DNA of 64,000 bases from Desulfosporosinus metallidurans. Its GTDB lineage: Bacteria; Bacillota; Desulfitobacteriia; Desulfitobacteriales; Desulfitobacteriaceae. Each line of letters starts with the position of its first letter. The stretch's first letter is position 1. The position numbers were made by a program, and so were the translations under genes. Where the stretch lies: assembly GCF_001936615.1 (NCBI RefSeq), contig NZ_MLBF01000010.1, positions 62,001 through 126,000 on the forward strand, given 5' to 3'. The notes beneath the pieces were generated by a model. The model was given only the letters and a program-made list of their open reading frames with translations, was not told the origin of the DNA and did not search any database. Positions 47,375-57,248 of this stretch are shown piece by piece.

Positions 47375-48400
47375 TTATAGTTTGTCTTCTGAAAAAAGTT
47401 CCTGACTCTGGGGAAGGGGATATCCTAGATGATGATAGGCCCTTGCAGTCGCCATGCGTCCACGGGGGGTACGCTGCAAAAATCCCATTTGGAGTAAAAA
47501 TGGTTCGACAACATCTTCAAGGGTCACAGACTCTTCCCCAATGGTGGCTGCGAGTGTGTCCAGGCCGACTGGACCTCCAGCAAAAGTTTCAATAATGGTC
47601 TTTAGTGCTTTCTGGTCAATCTGATCCAACCCCATAGGATCGACTTCCAAGCGATTAAGCGCTTCTCGGGCTATTGTTTGTGTGACGACCCCGTCTTCCC
47701 AAACTAGGGCAAAATCTCTTACTCGTTTTAACAAGCGATTCCCCACTCTTGGAGTCCCTCGAGAACGACGGGCAATTTCTTCTGCTCCGTCATCCGTTAT
47801 ACTCAACCGCAAAATACTTGCTGCACGCAGAATAATTTCTTTTAGATCCTCAACCTCATAGAACTCCAAGCGACTGATAACGCCAAAGCGATCACGTAAG
47901 GGAGACGTTAACTGCCCGGCACGGGTAGTGGCTCCCACTAAGGTAAATGGAGGCAGGGACAAGCGGATTGAACGAGCACTTGGCCCTTTTCCGATGACAA
48001 TATCCAGACACCCATCCTCCATTGCCGAATAGAGAATTTCCTCAGTCGTCGAGTTCAAACGGTGTATTTCGTCAATAAATAAAACATCCCTGGGCTCTAA
48101 ACCGGTAAGAATAGCAGCCAAATCCCCTGGTCGTTCAATCGCCGGACCTGAAGTGGTACGTATACTAACACCCATTTCTGCCGCAATAATATTAGCGAGC
48201 GTCGTCTTCCCCAAACCGGGTGGTCCATATAATAAGACGTGATCCAAAGCCTCTCCACGGGTAGCAGCAGCTTGAATAAAAATGCCCAAATTATCTTTGA
48301 CTTTCTTTTGTCCAATATACTCGTTCATGCGATGGGGTCGCAGTCCTTCCCCTTCCTGATCTGAGAGTTGTTCTTGGGGAGCAACCAAACGTTCTTCCAT
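47375..48400 (-). CDS. ruvB: Holliday junction branch migration helicase RuvB
   Basis: A 341-residue AAA+ motor driving branch migration with RuvA. Walker A is [14 protein letters not shown] (about 58-71), Walker [12 protein letters not shown], sensor 1 [21 protein letters not shown], and a C-terminal winged helix ([20 protein letters not shown]). It follows ruvA by 41 bp in the order ruvC-ruvA-ruvB. Confidence 0.97.
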   Translation of the reverse strand: MEERLVAPQEQLSDQEGEGLRPHRMNEYIGQKKVKDNLGIFIQAAATRGEALDHVLLYGPPGLGKTTLANIIAAEMGVSIRTTSGPAIERPGDLAAILTGLEPRDVLFIDEIHRLNSTTEEILYSAMEDGCLDIVIGKGPSARSIRLSLPPFTLVGATTRAGQLTSPLRDRFGVISRLEFYEVEDLKEIILRAASILRLSITDDGAEEIARRSRGTPRVGNRLLKRVRDFALVWEDGVVTQTIAREALNRLEVDPMGLDQIDQKALKTIIETFAGGPVGLDTLAATIGEESVTLEDVVEPFLLQMGFLQRTPRGRMATARAYHHLGYPLPQSQELFSEDKL

Positions 48401-48441
48401 TTTTCAGCCCTCCTCTCTTCTAGATCTTCGATATTAACCAT

Positions 48442-49044
48442 TCACTTGCTCCCTGATAGTAAACGTAGAGCCCTTTTTACTTGCACTTCTGTCGTTAAAT
48501 CCCCACCATCTTTCAGGACTTGACCCAGTGCTTGTCTCGCTTCATCTAGACCAAAACCCAAGGCAAGTAAGGTTTGATGCGCTTCAGAGTGGGCATGCGA
48601 AGATGGATCTGAGAAAGATTCCCCTTCCGTTGAAAAAGAACTATGCCCTTTGAACTTTTCTTTCAGTTCCAGAATGAGTCGTTGCGCCGTTTTCTTACCA
48701 ATACCCGGAACTTTCGTTAATAAATTAAGATTTTCACTAGCAATGGCACTTTCAATCTGGACTGCGCCAAAGGTTGAAAGTAGGGATATAGCTGCTTTAG
48801 GCCCAATGCCCGAAACACTCAACATTTCCAGAAAGAGTTGTTTTTCTTCTATGGAAGAAAAACCGTAAAGGGATAAATCATCCTCCCGCATGACGACATG
48901 GGTGTAAACAACAAGTTCTAGCCCAGGATATGCCTTAGCTAACAGCCCATGAGGCACGGTTAGAAGATACCCCGTTCCGTGTACATCGAGTACTAAACGC
49001 TCTGATTGAATTTCCCAAACCGTACCCCGCAGCATCCCAATCAT
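48442..49044 (-). CDS. ruvA: Holliday junction DNA-binding protein RuvA
   Basis: A 200-residue protein: OB-fold domain I ([28 protein letters not shown]), a double helix-hairpin-helix domain ([19 protein letters not shown] and [21 protein letters not shown]) and the C-terminal RuvB-binding domain ([18 protein letters not shown]). Its start overlaps the ruvC stop by four bases (ATGA). Confidence 0.97.
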   Translation of the reverse strand: MIGMLRGTVWEIQSERLVLDVHGTGYLLTVPHGLLAKAYPGLELVVYTHVVMREDDLSLYGFSSIEEKQLFLEMLSVSGIGPKAAISLLSTFGAVQIESAIASENLNLLTKVPGIGKKTAQRLILELKEKFKGHSSFSTEGESFSDPSSHAHSEAHQTLLALGFGLDEARQALGQVLKDGGDLTTEVQVKRALRLLSGSK

Positions 49045-49538
49045 CGAAATTCCTCCATTCTCCGGCCCAAAGCATGACTATGAGCATGACAGATGGCAAT
49101 GGCTAAGGCATCTGCTGTATCATCTGGCTTCGGGATTTGATCCAACCCCAATAACCCTTTGACCATTTGTTGGACCTGGTTTTTGTCCGCCCTTCCATAT
49201 CCTACGACCGCTTGTTTAACCTGCAAGGGGGTATATTCATAGACCGGAATCCTATTTTGGGCGCTGGCTAACATGGCCACCCCACGAGCGTGCCCAACCG
49301 CCAGCGCGGTCGTGGTATTACGGTTAAAGAACAGCTCTTCAATCGCCATATGATCGGGATGATATTCCCTAAGAAACGGATCGATTTGTTCATGTAAAAT
49401 TAACAAACGCTCGGCTAAGGGCATGTGAGCTGGAGTTCTCCAGCAAGCATATGTGAGGGCCTTTAAGTGGTTCCCTTTTTGTTCAATCAAACCATACCCC
49501 ATAATCGCCGTTCCGGGGTCAATACCTAGAATAATCAT
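49041..49538 (-). CDS. ruvC: Crossover junction endonuclease RuvC
   Basis: A 165-residue resolvase. Acidic active-site residues are D7 ([14 protein letters not shown]), E66-67 ([19 protein letters not shown]) and the C-terminal D-x2-D ([15 protein letters not shown]). First gene of the ruvCAB operon. AAAGGAAGACG precedes the ATG. Confidence 0.97.
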   Translation of the reverse strand: MIILGIDPGTAIMGYGLIEQKGNHLKALTYACWRTPAHMPLAERLLILHEQIDPFLREYHPDHMAIEELFFNRNTTTALAVGHARGVAMLASAQNRIPVYEYTPLQVKQAVVGYGRADKNQVQQMVKGLLGLDQIPKPDDTADALAIAICHAHSHALGRRMEEFR

Positions 49539-49604
49539 ACACGTCTTCCTTTCAAGCTAATAGATTTCGACAGAAGACGGACGATTCCCTTCCTTTATCC
49601 ACTT

Positions 49605-49973
49605 CTACTCTTGCAACAAAGGTTCGTTGACCGTATCGATAAACGATTGGACTTCATCTAAAGAATTGAACTCAACTTTAGATACCATGTCTAAAATCCC
49701 TTTCGGCCAAGACTGGACTTTTAATCCCGTCGCAATGACTTTGCCATTCGATCCAAGGTTTCCTTCGACAACGGATAGCACTCCTTGTTCCATTTTAAAA
49801 TGATAGCAACTCTTCGCTGAAGATTCATTAGCTAAAGCCGCTTCTGCCTTCGTGACATTCAACGTGCTAGTGACCGTTTCTTTGGCATACCACCAAGACG
49901 TCACGGCTGGTACGATACTGCCAATTCCCAAGCCTAGAACAAGAACCATACTCATGACTTTCCATCGAGACAT
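49605..49973 (-). CDS. bofC: BofC-like protein (regulator of forespore SpoIVB signalling)
   Basis: A 122-residue exported protein from ATG 49973 (MSRWKVMSMVLVLGLGIG) after CAGGAGGG. An N-terminal signal/anchor helix precedes a small domain (CYHFKMEQGVLSVVEGN... LKVQSWPKGILDMVSKVEFNSLDEVQSFIDT) that resembles the BofC C-terminal domain. Synteny supports it: bofC is next to ruvA in B. subtilis. BofC restrains SpoIVB and thus sigma-K activation. The N-terminal domain of canonical BofC is short or missing here. The call rests on pattern and position. Confidence 0.6.
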   Translation of the reverse strand: MSRWKVMSMVLVLGLGIGSIVPAVTSWWYAKETVTSTLNVTKAEAALANESSAKSCYHFKMEQGVLSVVEGNLGSNGKVIATGLKVQSWPKGILDMVSKVEFNSLDEVQSFIDTVNEPLLQE

Positions 49974-50064
49974 AACAAAAAGCCCTCCTGACACTGTTTT
50001 CTTAGCTGTAGTCTTGCCAGGAGGGCATATTTTAATCGTGATACTATAATAGCTTTAGCCTTAC

Positions 50065-50817
50065 CTAAAAATCCTCATCAGATAAGGCGCCCGCCAATTC
50101 GAAATTGGAATACACCCCTTGTGAATCATCATGTTCCTCTAGGGTATCCATCAAATGCACAATCTTCCGCGCCTGGTCTGCATCCGTTATCTCTATGGTG
50201 TTTTGAGGAATCGGACTGACCACAGCTTCCACAACAGAGATCTTTTGATCTAAAAGAGCCTGACGCACACCCTCCAGAGCCTCAGGAGCGGTGTAGACAA
50301 CAAACCCGTCTTCATCCGTTTCGAAATCCTCAGCCCCTGAGTCTAAAGCCATCATCATTAAATCATCTTCGCTATGCTTAAGTCCTTCACGCAGGATTCT
50401 TAATTGACCCTTTTCTTCAAACATCCAACTAACGCACCCAGTCTCACCCATGTTTCCTCCATTTTTAGAGAAAATATGGCGAACTTCACCCGCCGAACGA
50501 TTGCGGTTATCGGTCAAAATATCAATCATAACGGCAACTCCGCCAGGACCATACCCCTCATAACGCAGTTCTTCATAAACTGCTCCTTCTGTACCGCCAG
50601 CTCCTTTAAGTATAGCCCGTTGAATATTTTCATTGGGTACATTTTCTGCTTTGGCGTTTTCAATCGCAATCTTTAACCGAAAGTCGTTAACATCTCCCCC
50701 ACAAGCGCGGGAGGCAACAACCAGTTCTCGGCCCAGTTTAGTAAACATTTTTCCTTTTTGGGCATCTGCCTTACCTTTTTTATGCTTAATGTTTGCCCAC
50801 TTTGAATGTCCCGACAT
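50065..50817 (-). CDS. yebC: YebC/PmpR family protein
   Basis: A 250-residue conserved protein. It begins [23 protein letters not shown], the family hallmark, with [21 protein letters not shown] and [22 protein letters not shown]. Described as a DNA-binding regulator and more recently as a factor aiding ribosomes on polyproline stretches. It is usually found next to ruvC, as here, with the bofC-like gene between. Confidence 0.95.
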   Translation of the reverse strand: MSGHSKWANIKHKKGKADAQKGKMFTKLGRELVVASRACGGDVNDFRLKIAIENAKAENVPNENIQRAILKGAGGTEGAVYEELRYEGYGPGGVAVMIDILTDNRNRSAGEVRHIFSKNGGNMGETGCVSWMFEEKGQLRILREGLKHSEDDLMMMALDSGAEDFETDEDGFVVYTAPEALEGVRQALLDQKISVVEAVVSPIPQNTIEITDADQARKIVHLMDTLEEHDDSQGVYSNFELAGALSDEDF

Positions 50818-50954
50818 GACAAACTCCTCCTTATGCTAGTCCACTAGTTTGTAGTTTAGCATAAGCTAATTTCTCTTGTAAAGAAATATATAGGAAACTT
50901 ACTTCTAGTGGCATTGTAAGGGTCCTTTTCGATATTCGAATCACGAACATCGAA

Positions 50955-51878
50955 TTAGCTCCGATTAGCAAAAAGATCCGTGCTCAAATACCGCTCTCCG
51001 CTATCCGGGGCTATTACGACCACGTTTTTTCCTTCTCCCAGTTGTTCCGCAACCTGAAGGGCCGCGCTGATCGCAGCACCAGAAGAGATGCCTACCAAAA
51101 GCCCTTCTTCGCGGGCCAAACGCCGTGTCAGCTCGTAAGCATTCTCATTGCTCACTTGAATAAGCTCATCAAGGATCGATTTGTTTAAAACTTCAGGAAC
51201 GAATCCCGCTCCAATTCCTTGAATTTTATGAGATCCTGGTTTTCCTCCGGAGATAACTGGTGAAGAGGCTGGTTCTACACCTATGATTTTCAGTTCTGGT
51301 CGACGAGCTTTTATGATTTCGCCTACCCCAGTGATGGTTCCACCAGTACCGATCCCCGCAACAAAAGCGTCGATTTCGTTCAACTGTTCGAGCAGTTCTA
51401 GAGCCGTGCTCCGACGATGTGCTTCTGGATTCGCTGGATTTTCAAATTGTTGTGGCATAAAGTAATCCGGGTTTTCGGCAATCAAGCGTTTAGCCTCTTT
51501 GATCGCCCCGTTCATCCCTTCTGCTCCAGGGGTGAGCACAAATTCAGCACCATAAGCGGCCATTAACATCCGCCGTTCAATACTCATAGTATCCGGCATG
51601 ACCACAATTAAGCGATAACCACGGGCAGCCGCGATCATAGCCAGTCCGATGCCCGTGTTCCCGCTTGTCGGCTCGACAATGGTCCCCCCAGAACGAAGCA
51701 CCCCTCGTTCCTCAGCATCTCGTATCATCCCCAAGGCTATCCGATCCTTTATACTCCCGCCAGGATTAAACGATTCAACTTTGACATAAACGTTAGCCAT
51801 TCCTGGCTTAACTACGCGCCGTAAACGGACCAATGGAGTCTGACCAATTAAATCAGTAATAGATTCAACGACTTTCAT
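50955..51878 (-). CDS. cysK: Cysteine synthase A (O-acetylserine sulfhydrylase)
   Basis: A PLP enzyme forming cysteine from O-acetylserine and sulfide. It has 307 residues. The PLP lysine is in [16 protein letters not shown] (about 44), the substrate loop is [13 protein letters not shown] and the phosphate loop [13 protein letters not shown]. It has its own promoter and a short leader without T-box features. In a sulfidogenic organism it would assimilate internally made sulfide. Confidence 0.95.
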   Translation of the reverse strand: MKVVESITDLIGQTPLVRLRRVVKPGMANVYVKVESFNPGGSIKDRIALGMIRDAEERGVLRSGGTIVEPTSGNTGIGLAMIAAARGYRLIVVMPDTMSIERRMLMAAYGAEFVLTPGAEGMNGAIKEAKRLIAENPDYFMPQQFENPANPEAHRRSTALELLEQLNEIDAFVAGIGTGGTITGVGEIIKARRPELKIIGVEPASSPVISGGKPGSHKIQGIGAGFVPEVLNKSILDELIQVSNENAYELTRRLAREEGLLVGISSGAAISAALQVAEQLGEGKNVVVIAPDSGERYLSTDLFANRS

Positions 51879-51917
51879 GTTTAATCCCCCTAATTCATAT
51901 CAATTTACTATGATTTA

Positions 51918-51947
51918 ATAATACCAAAGAACAGGGTCCATTGTCAA
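51918..51947 (-). promoter_or_regulatory. Promoter of cysK
   Basis: TTGACA (51942-51947), 18-bp spacer, TATTAT (51918-51923) on the minus strand. A small hairpin GTTCAGC-TAAA-GCTGAAC lies just upstream at about 51955-51972. Confidence 0.65.
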
Positions 51948-52015
51948 GTGAACCCGTTCAGCTAAAGCTGAACATTGAGACTTCAGCGTGGGTGTCTTGG
52001 AAGTGGCTATGATTC

Positions 52016-52426
52016 TTATCCCCTAAGTCTCTTCTCTACTTCCGCAACCAAAGCTTCAATCTGGTGGGGCAAGGGAGCGCGGGGGACTCCCACGAGTAGA
52101 ATATTCCCTCGTTGAATCGGGAGAAGCAATTTATCCGCTCGACTGGCAGAAATAGCGGCAGCTATTGCCGAAGTGATTTCTCCCAACAGACCATAGACCA
52201 TCATAACAGCAACCGAGCCGACAATGATATCTACTCGATCGACATTATAACAAATCGCGGACTCCCCAGAGGCTCCCTCAGTGGCTCCGGCGCGCAACAT
52301 AGCACCAGTAGCAAGAGCATTCGTTCCTAACGCCAGGATGTCCAACTCGGGAAGTCGTTTGCGCAACTGCTCTACGATATGTTTCCCAATGCCACCACCT
52401 TGCCCATCAATGACTGCTATCCGCAT
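52016..52426 (-). CDS. DUF3842 family protein
   Basis: A 136-residue protein of unknown function. It has a Rossmann-like start MRIAVIDGQGGGIGKHIVEQL, suggesting nucleotide binding, and a hydrophobic middle (VDIIVGSVAVMMVYGLLGEITSAIAAAIS). It is conserved in anaerobic Firmicutes and sits between the hyp cluster and cysK, 19 bp after hypE, so it may be co-transcribed with hypFCDE. No link to hydrogenase maturation is established. Confidence 0.85.
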   Translation of the reverse strand: MRIAVIDGQGGGIGKHIVEQLRKRLPELDILALGTNALATGAMLRAGATEGASGESAICYNVDRVDIIVGSVAVMMVYGLLGEITSAIAAAISASRADKLLLPIQRGNILLVGVPRAPLPHQIEALVAEVEKRLRG

Positions 52427-52445
52427 AATACCCTCCTCTTAATAC

Positions 52446-53438
52446 TCAACATATACGGGGAAGGTGTTCACCTTCAAGCATGCCAACAATCCGTTTTCCC
52501 CCCAGAAGGGTTTCTAATAATACGAGCCCCGGCTTCCCATCTTGAACTCGCCCAATACGAGCTGCAAAGCGTCCTAGTGGCTGAGCTTGCAAATTCCGGA
52601 GAACTTCCTCTGCAACTTCCGGCGCCACAATGACCAAGGCTTTTCCTTCATTGGCTAAATAAAGGGGGTCAAGACCTAACATCCCACATGCCCCTTCTAC
52701 ACTGGGTAAGAGGGGAAGATTTACCTCTTCCAAAAGCATGCTTACACCCGCTTGTTGCGCTAATTCATTTAACGTCGTAGCCACACCACCACGGGTAGGG
52801 TCTCTCATGCATTTAACTCCTGGCTGATAAAAGGCATCAATAAGTCCATTTAAAGGCGCACAGTCACTAACAACTGGGGTTTGAAATTCAAGTCCTTCTC
52901 GCTCAGACAAAATCGCAATCCCATGATCTCCAATCGTTCCGGTAATGAGAATCTCATCACCGGGCCGAATGTGCTCTGGTCCAACCAAACGATTGGTAAT
53001 ATTTCCAATCCCCGTGGTATTTATGAAAATCTTATCCGCACTCCCGCGTTCGACAACTTTCGTATCCCCGCAAACGATTCTAACGCCGGCTTGGGCTGCT
53101 GTCTCCGCAACACTCTTAATAATCTGTTCCAATTCATCCAAGGGAAAGCCCTCTTCTAAAATAAGGGCCAGCGTTAAAAACTGAGGAATAGCTCCACTGA
53201 CCGCTAGGTCATTGACCGTACCACATACTGCCAGCTTACCGATATTTCCCCCACGAAAAAACAACGGGGAAACTACAAAAGAGTCGGTCGTTACAGCAAT
53301 CTGATCTCCTCCCGGCAAAGTTGTCGCATCATTCATTTGATCCAAGTAGGGATTACCTAAGTGTTTTTGAAAAAGGGTTCGAATTAATTCATGGCTTAGC
53401 CGCCCACCGCTTCCATGGGCCATCATAATGCGTTCCAT
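52446..53438 (-). CDS. hypE: Hydrogenase maturation factor HypE
   Basis: Dehydrates the carbamoylated C-terminal Cys to thiocyanate, the CN donor for the NiFe(CN)2CO site. The start at 53438 (MERIMMAHGSGGRLSHELI) overlaps the hypD TAA stop by one base (TAATG). This gives 330 residues. An AIRS/PurM-like fold with GGDQIAVTTDSFVVSP, VCGTVNDLAVSGA and RDPTRGGVATTLNELAQ. It ends in the required PRIC motif, so the thiocyanate carrier Cys is intact. Confidence 0.97.
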   Translation of the reverse strand: MERIMMAHGSGGRLSHELIRTLFQKHLGNPYLDQMNDATTLPGGDQIAVTTDSFVVSPLFFRGGNIGKLAVCGTVNDLAVSGAIPQFLTLALILEEGFPLDELEQIIKSVAETAAQAGVRIVCGDTKVVERGSADKIFINTTGIGNITNRLVGPEHIRPGDEILITGTIGDHGIAILSEREGLEFQTPVVSDCAPLNGLIDAFYQPGVKCMRDPTRGGVATTLNELAQQAGVSMLLEEVNLPLLPSVEGACGMLGLDPLYLANEGKALVIVAPEVAEEVLRNLQAQPLGRFAARIGRVQDGKPGLVLLETLLGGKRIVGMLEGEHLPRIC

Positions 53439-54535
53439 TAATTCACACTCCCCTGTGAGTATCGGTAGTAAGCAGCACAAGACCCTTCGGAAGACACCAT
53501 GCAAGGTCCTACGGGCTTCATTGGCGTGCAATGGCGGGCAAACAAAGGACATTGAGTAGGATAAATAAGGCCTTTTAAAACATCTCCACATCGACAACCC
53601 GGTGTTTCCTTGGAATGAAAAATTGGTAGGGAAAATTTCTTGGCCGCATCCCAAGCAGCATATTCTTCCCGAATGCCCAAGCCGCTTTGAGGAATCAACC
53701 CTATGCCCCGCCATGACGCATCAACTGGCTCAAAAACCCGTTCGACGATCAATTTAGCATGAGGATTTCCCTCTGCTTTTGCGACCCGGTTATATTGAAT
53801 TTCAATTTCCGAACGCCCCTCTGCACGCTGTCGCAGGAGCATAACAACGGCTTCCAAAATATCGAGGGCTTCGAACCCTGTCACAACGCCTGGTTTGCCA
53901 TAGTCTTTGGCCATAAACTCAATCGGCTCTATGCCGATAATGGCACAAACATGCCCGGGATCAAGGAAGGCATCAACGACGAGTTCATCGTCTTCCGCCA
54001 ATAATTTTAAGACTGGGGGAACGACCTTGTGCATGGATAACACACTATAATTTTTGATTCCTTCTTCTTTCGCCGTGACTAAGCTCACTGCGACCGTCGG
54101 AATCGTCGTTTCAAACCCGATTCCCAGAAAGGTAACTTCTTTGTCCGGATTTTTACGGGCTAATTCTAGAGCATCTTGGGTCGAATAGACTATGCGAACA
54201 TCCGCCCCTTCTGCTCTTAAAGTCTGTAGGTTCTTATCCGTCCCCGGTACCCGAATCATATCTCCGAAGGTTGCCGTAATCACATTGTGTTGGGCCGCCA
54301 AATAGAGGTATCGGTCTATATCACTGCTATCGGTCACACATACTGGACAACCTGGTCCGGAAATTAAGCGAACTGTGTCCGGTAACAACTCGCGCAGTGC
54401 GTTCTTGGCGATGGCAACGGTATGCGTTCCACACACTTCCATAATGGTAAACGGACTCTGAGCTAAAGCCTGGATTTCTGAGAGATAGTCACCAGCCTTC
54501 ACCACAAGATCCTTACTTCCCTTCTTCATAGGCAT
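53438..54535 (-). CDS. hypD: Hydrogenase maturation factor HypD
   Basis: Assembles the Fe(CN)2CO unit with HypC. A 365-residue protein with a [4Fe-4S] cluster. Motifs are PFTIMEVCGTHTVAI (about 31-45), SGPGCPVCVT (about 68), GIGFETTIPTVA, and the C-terminal cysteines GCRCGDVLKG...CPLFARHCTP. GGAGG lies 6 bp before the ATG, inside hypC's end; the two overlap by 23 bp. Confidence 0.97.
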   Translation of the reverse strand: MPMKKGSKDLVVKAGDYLSEIQALAQSPFTIMEVCGTHTVAIAKNALRELLPDTVRLISGPGCPVCVTDSSDIDRYLYLAAQHNVITATFGDMIRVPGTDKNLQTLRAEGADVRIVYSTQDALELARKNPDKEVTFLGIGFETTIPTVAVSLVTAKEEGIKNYSVLSMHKVVPPVLKLLAEDDELVVDAFLDPGHVCAIIGIEPIEFMAKDYGKPGVVTGFEALDILEAVVMLLRQRAEGRSEIEIQYNRVAKAEGNPHAKLIVERVFEPVDASWRGIGLIPQSGLGIREEYAAWDAAKKFSLPIFHSKETPGCRCGDVLKGLIYPTQCPLFARHCTPMKPVGPCMVSSEGSCAAYYRYSQGSVN

Positions 54536-54743
54536 CAGCTACCTCCAACAAAAGTTCTTCAGTTTCGTGAGCGCTCTCATCGTCGATAATTCCAATGGCA
54601 AATCCCGCATGAACTAAAACGTATTCGCCGATCTTAACCTCTGGCACCAAATCGATACTGACAATCCGTTCATTTCCCATCATATCTACTTTGGCAATGG
54701 ATCCATCCATCGTAAGAACTTTAGCGGGAATGGCTAAACACAT
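54513..54743 (-). CDS. hypC: Hydrogenase maturation chaperone HypC
   Basis: A 76-residue HypC/HupF chaperone that carries the Fe(CN)2CO unit to the large subunit. The start at 54743 (MCLAIPAKVL) gives the essential Cys2; GAGGTG lies upstream. The typical IDLVPEVKIGEYVLVHAGFAIGIIDDESA follows. It begins 1 bp after the hypF stop. Confidence 0.97.
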   Translation of the reverse strand: MCLAIPAKVLTMDGSIAKVDMMGNERIVSIDLVPEVKIGEYVLVHAGFAIGIIDDESAHETEELLLEVADAYEEGK

Positions 54744-54744
54744 C

Positions 54745-57039
54745 TTATAACACCTCATTCGCAATTAATAGTTGTCCGAAGGCAAGTCCGCCGTCCCCAG
54801 GAGGGAGCGTTCGGGAACGCAAAACTTTAATTCCCTTATCTTGACAGATCCTAAGGACTGCTTCAGTCAAAAGCTTATTTTGGAAGACCCCGCCACTTAG
54901 AACTAAGGGGCCTCTCTCTACCTGAGATTGCATCGCGAGATCGACGATAGCCTGAGCGATTGTTTGATGGAAACGATACGCAATTTCTCCTCGACTCACT
55001 CCGAGCAGAAAATCTCGAACTAGTTCTCCAAACAGCGACCCCACTCTTAGGATGCATTGTGAGTTCTCTACTCTCACTTCATACGGATAAGGTCTCTTGA
55101 CCTTCCCCTGCCACTCTACGTCTTCAAAAGGGTTTTGCAGCCTAAAACTAGAAGCAACGCTTTCCAGCTCAATTGCAGCTTGTCCTTCATAGGTTACCAT
55201 TCTACAAACACCAAGCAATCCGCTCACTGCATCAAAAAGCCGTCCAGCACTCGACGTCTGGAAGACTTGAATTCCGGTTTCAAGTTGGCGATCTAAGATC
55301 TGTCGCTCATCAACTGAAAGAACTGTCCAGAGGGGCTCCGTCTTTTCCCACGCCTCCCTCTCCAAAAGAGTTCTAAGATAGGCATAAGCGATGCGCAAAG
55401 GATGTTTGGCACCCGCGTCCCCACCCGGAAGGGGCAAGTACTCCAAATGACCCTTGCGCTCATAATCTGAGGCATTACCATACAAAACCTCAAAGCCCCA
55501 AACGCAGCCATCCTCCCCAAATCCGGTTCCATCACAGATCATCCCCAGGGTAGGCTCTGTTCTGTCCCATTCTCCCAAAACACTCACCAAGTGAGCATGA
55601 TGATGCTGTACGGAATGTTTAGGACAAGGCTGTTCCAGGGCAAATCGCGTCAGTTGATAGTTCGGATGTTTATCATAAGCCAACGCCTGCGGCGTAATAT
55701 TTACGACCCTTTGGAAAGATTCAAGTTCTTGATGAAAACGTTGGAGATTTTCATACCCTTCCATATCGCCAAGGTACTGGCTGACAAAAGCCCGTTCCCC
55801 AGAGGCCAGACAAAAGGCATTTTTAAGTTCTCCGCCCACCCCGAGTAGTGGGGTCTTGACTTGGTAGGACGACATTAGAATCGGTAACGGAACATAGCCG
55901 CGGGCTCGTCGCAAAAAAACCGCCTTGTCCCCAATCACTTGAAGGACAGAGTCATCACACGGGTGATAAATATCCCGATTATGTATAAGAAAATAATCGG
56001 CTATTCCCTGAAGCGCTTCCATGGCTTCTTCATTTGAATAAATCAGCGGACGGCCGCTGAGGTTGGCACTCGTCATGACCAAAAAATCATACGGTCCTTC
56101 AAATAAAAGATGGTGTAAAGGCGTATAGGGAAGCATAATTCCTAGCGTATGAATACCTGGCGCAATGTCCACTGGTAAAGAATTCACCTGCTTAAGCTGC
56201 CGTTCCAGAACAACAATAGGGGCAGCCGAACTCCGCAACAATTTCTCTTCCTCAGGGCCAATGAACACCTCGTCACACGCCTTTTCTATAGACCGTGCCA
56301 TTAAAGCAAAAGGCTTAGCCCCCCGCTCTTTGCGCTCACGCAAACGACGTACAGCTTGAACATTTCGAGCATCACAAACGAGATGAAAACCCCCTAGCCC
56401 TTTTACCGCCATAATCCCACCTTGTGCCAGTTGATCGATGCCAATCCCTGAGAGCAAGTGCCCCATTGCGTCAATGAGTTGAACCTTTGGTCCACACTCC
56501 TCACAGGCAACCGGTTGGGCATGAAAACGCCGATCCCTTGGATTTTTGTAGTCTACTGCACACGAGTTGCACATTGGGAATTCAGACATAGTCGTTAGGG
56601 CTCGATCATAAGGCACATCACGGATAATTGTATAGCGAGGACCACAATTCGTGCAATTTGTGAAAGGAAATTTGTAATACCGGTTTTTAGGGTCAGCCAT
56701 GTCTTTAAGACAATCTCCGCACGTTGCAACGTCCGGCGAAATTAAGACGTCCGCCCCCTCCTCCGCTTCACTCCCAACAATTTCAAACGTCCCATAGTTA
56801 GCAAGCTCTATCTCAACGGATCGTGCTGTCACAATTTGCGCCAAAGGAGGGGCTTCCCTAATTAAACGATGATAGAACAAGTCCAGATTATTTCCTTCTG
56901 CATGGATTGTTACACCATGGCTGGAGTTATTTACCCACCCATTAATACCTAGTTCTTCAGCTAGCTTAAAAACAAACGGTCGAAAGCCTACCCCTTGAAC
57001 AATACCATTGAAGTAAATAGCTATTGCTTGTATTTTCAT
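54745..57039 (-). CDS. hypF: Carbamoyltransferase HypF
   Basis: Makes the carbamoyl group that HypE converts to cyanide. The start at 57039 (MKIQAIAIYFNGIVQGVGFRPF) gives 764 residues. Domains in order: acylphosphatase (1-90), two zinc fingers (CGDCLKDM...CTNCGPRYT and CNSCAVDYK...CEECGP, about 105-185), YrdC (about 200-385), Kae1-like carbamoyltransferase (HHHAHLVSVLGE, about 485; ending VLSGGVFQNKLLTEAVL). First gene of hypF-C-D-E. The Ni-insertion genes hypA and hypB are not in the cluster. Confidence 0.97.
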   Translation of the reverse strand: MKIQAIAIYFNGIVQGVGFRPFVFKLAEELGINGWVNNSSHGVTIHAEGNNLDLFYHRLIREAPPLAQIVTARSVEIELANYGTFEIVGSEAEEGADVLISPDVATCGDCLKDMADPKNRYYKFPFTNCTNCGPRYTIIRDVPYDRALTTMSEFPMCNSCAVDYKNPRDRRFHAQPVACEECGPKVQLIDAMGHLLSGIGIDQLAQGGIMAVKGLGGFHLVCDARNVQAVRRLRERKERGAKPFALMARSIEKACDEVFIGPEEEKLLRSSAAPIVVLERQLKQVNSLPVDIAPGIHTLGIMLPYTPLHHLLFEGPYDFLVMTSANLSGRPLIYSNEEAMEALQGIADYFLIHNRDIYHPCDDSVLQVIGDKAVFLRRARGYVPLPILMSSYQVKTPLLGVGGELKNAFCLASGERAFVSQYLGDMEGYENLQRFHQELESFQRVVNITPQALAYDKHPNYQLTRFALEQPCPKHSVQHHHAHLVSVLGEWDRTEPTLGMICDGTGFGEDGCVWGFEVLYGNASDYERKGHLEYLPLPGGDAGAKHPLRIAYAYLRTLLEREAWEKTEPLWTVLSVDERQILDRQLETGIQVFQTSSAGRLFDAVSGLLGVCRMVTYEGQAAIELESVASSFRLQNPFEDVEWQGKVKRPYPYEVRVENSQCILRVGSLFGELVRDFLLGVSRGEIAYRFHQTIAQAIVDLAMQSQVERGPLVLSGGVFQNKLLTEAVLRICQDKGIKVLRSRTLPPGDGGLAFGQLLIANEVL

Positions 57040-57096
57040 TATTATACGACCCGCTTTCAAGCTTACCTATATTAATTCTTCAGGTTCCGCCCTTCT

Positions 57097-57126
57097 ATTG
57101 TACACGCCTCGCTCTATGTTCTTCAA
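57097..57126 (-). promoter_or_regulatory. Promoter of hypFCDE
   Basis: TTGAAG (57121-57126), 18-bp spacer, TACAAT (57097-57102) on the minus strand. The -10 is embedded in GTGTACAATA, which resembles the GTGTACAAAA operator-like site of the divergent regulator gene. Confidence 0.6.
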
Positions 57127-57154
57127 GGGGATGCTACGACAAAATAGGATCTTC

Positions 57155-57184
57155 TTGACAAATAAGGAATATTGCCTTTATGCT
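57155..57184 (+). promoter_or_regulatory. Promoter of the hydrogenase regulator gene
   Basis: TTGACA (57155-57160), 18-bp spacer, TATGCT (57179-57184). Sigma-70 type; no -24/-12 elements seen for this gene. Confidence 0.65.
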
Positions 57185-57192
57185 AGAGAAAA

Positions 57193-57211
57193 GTGTACAA
57201 AAATTAGACAC
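57193..57211. promoter_or_regulatory. Operator-like inverted repeat at the regulator's transcription start
   Basis: GTGTACAAAAATTAGACAC: GTGT/ACAC outer arms, with GTCTAAT read on the other strand. Related words occur upstream of the sigma-54 promoter (59483-59520 and 59586-59600). Its place just after the -10 suggests autorepression. Confidence 0.5.
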
Positions 57212-57248
57212 GCCTTTATTGGATTGAGACCCCTAGGAGGAATGTTAA

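Noticed and set aside
51955..51972. Riboswitch or T-box upstream of cysK
   Set aside because: Only a 7-bp hairpin upstream of the promoter is present; the transcribed leader is about 40 nt and has no T-box or S-box features.
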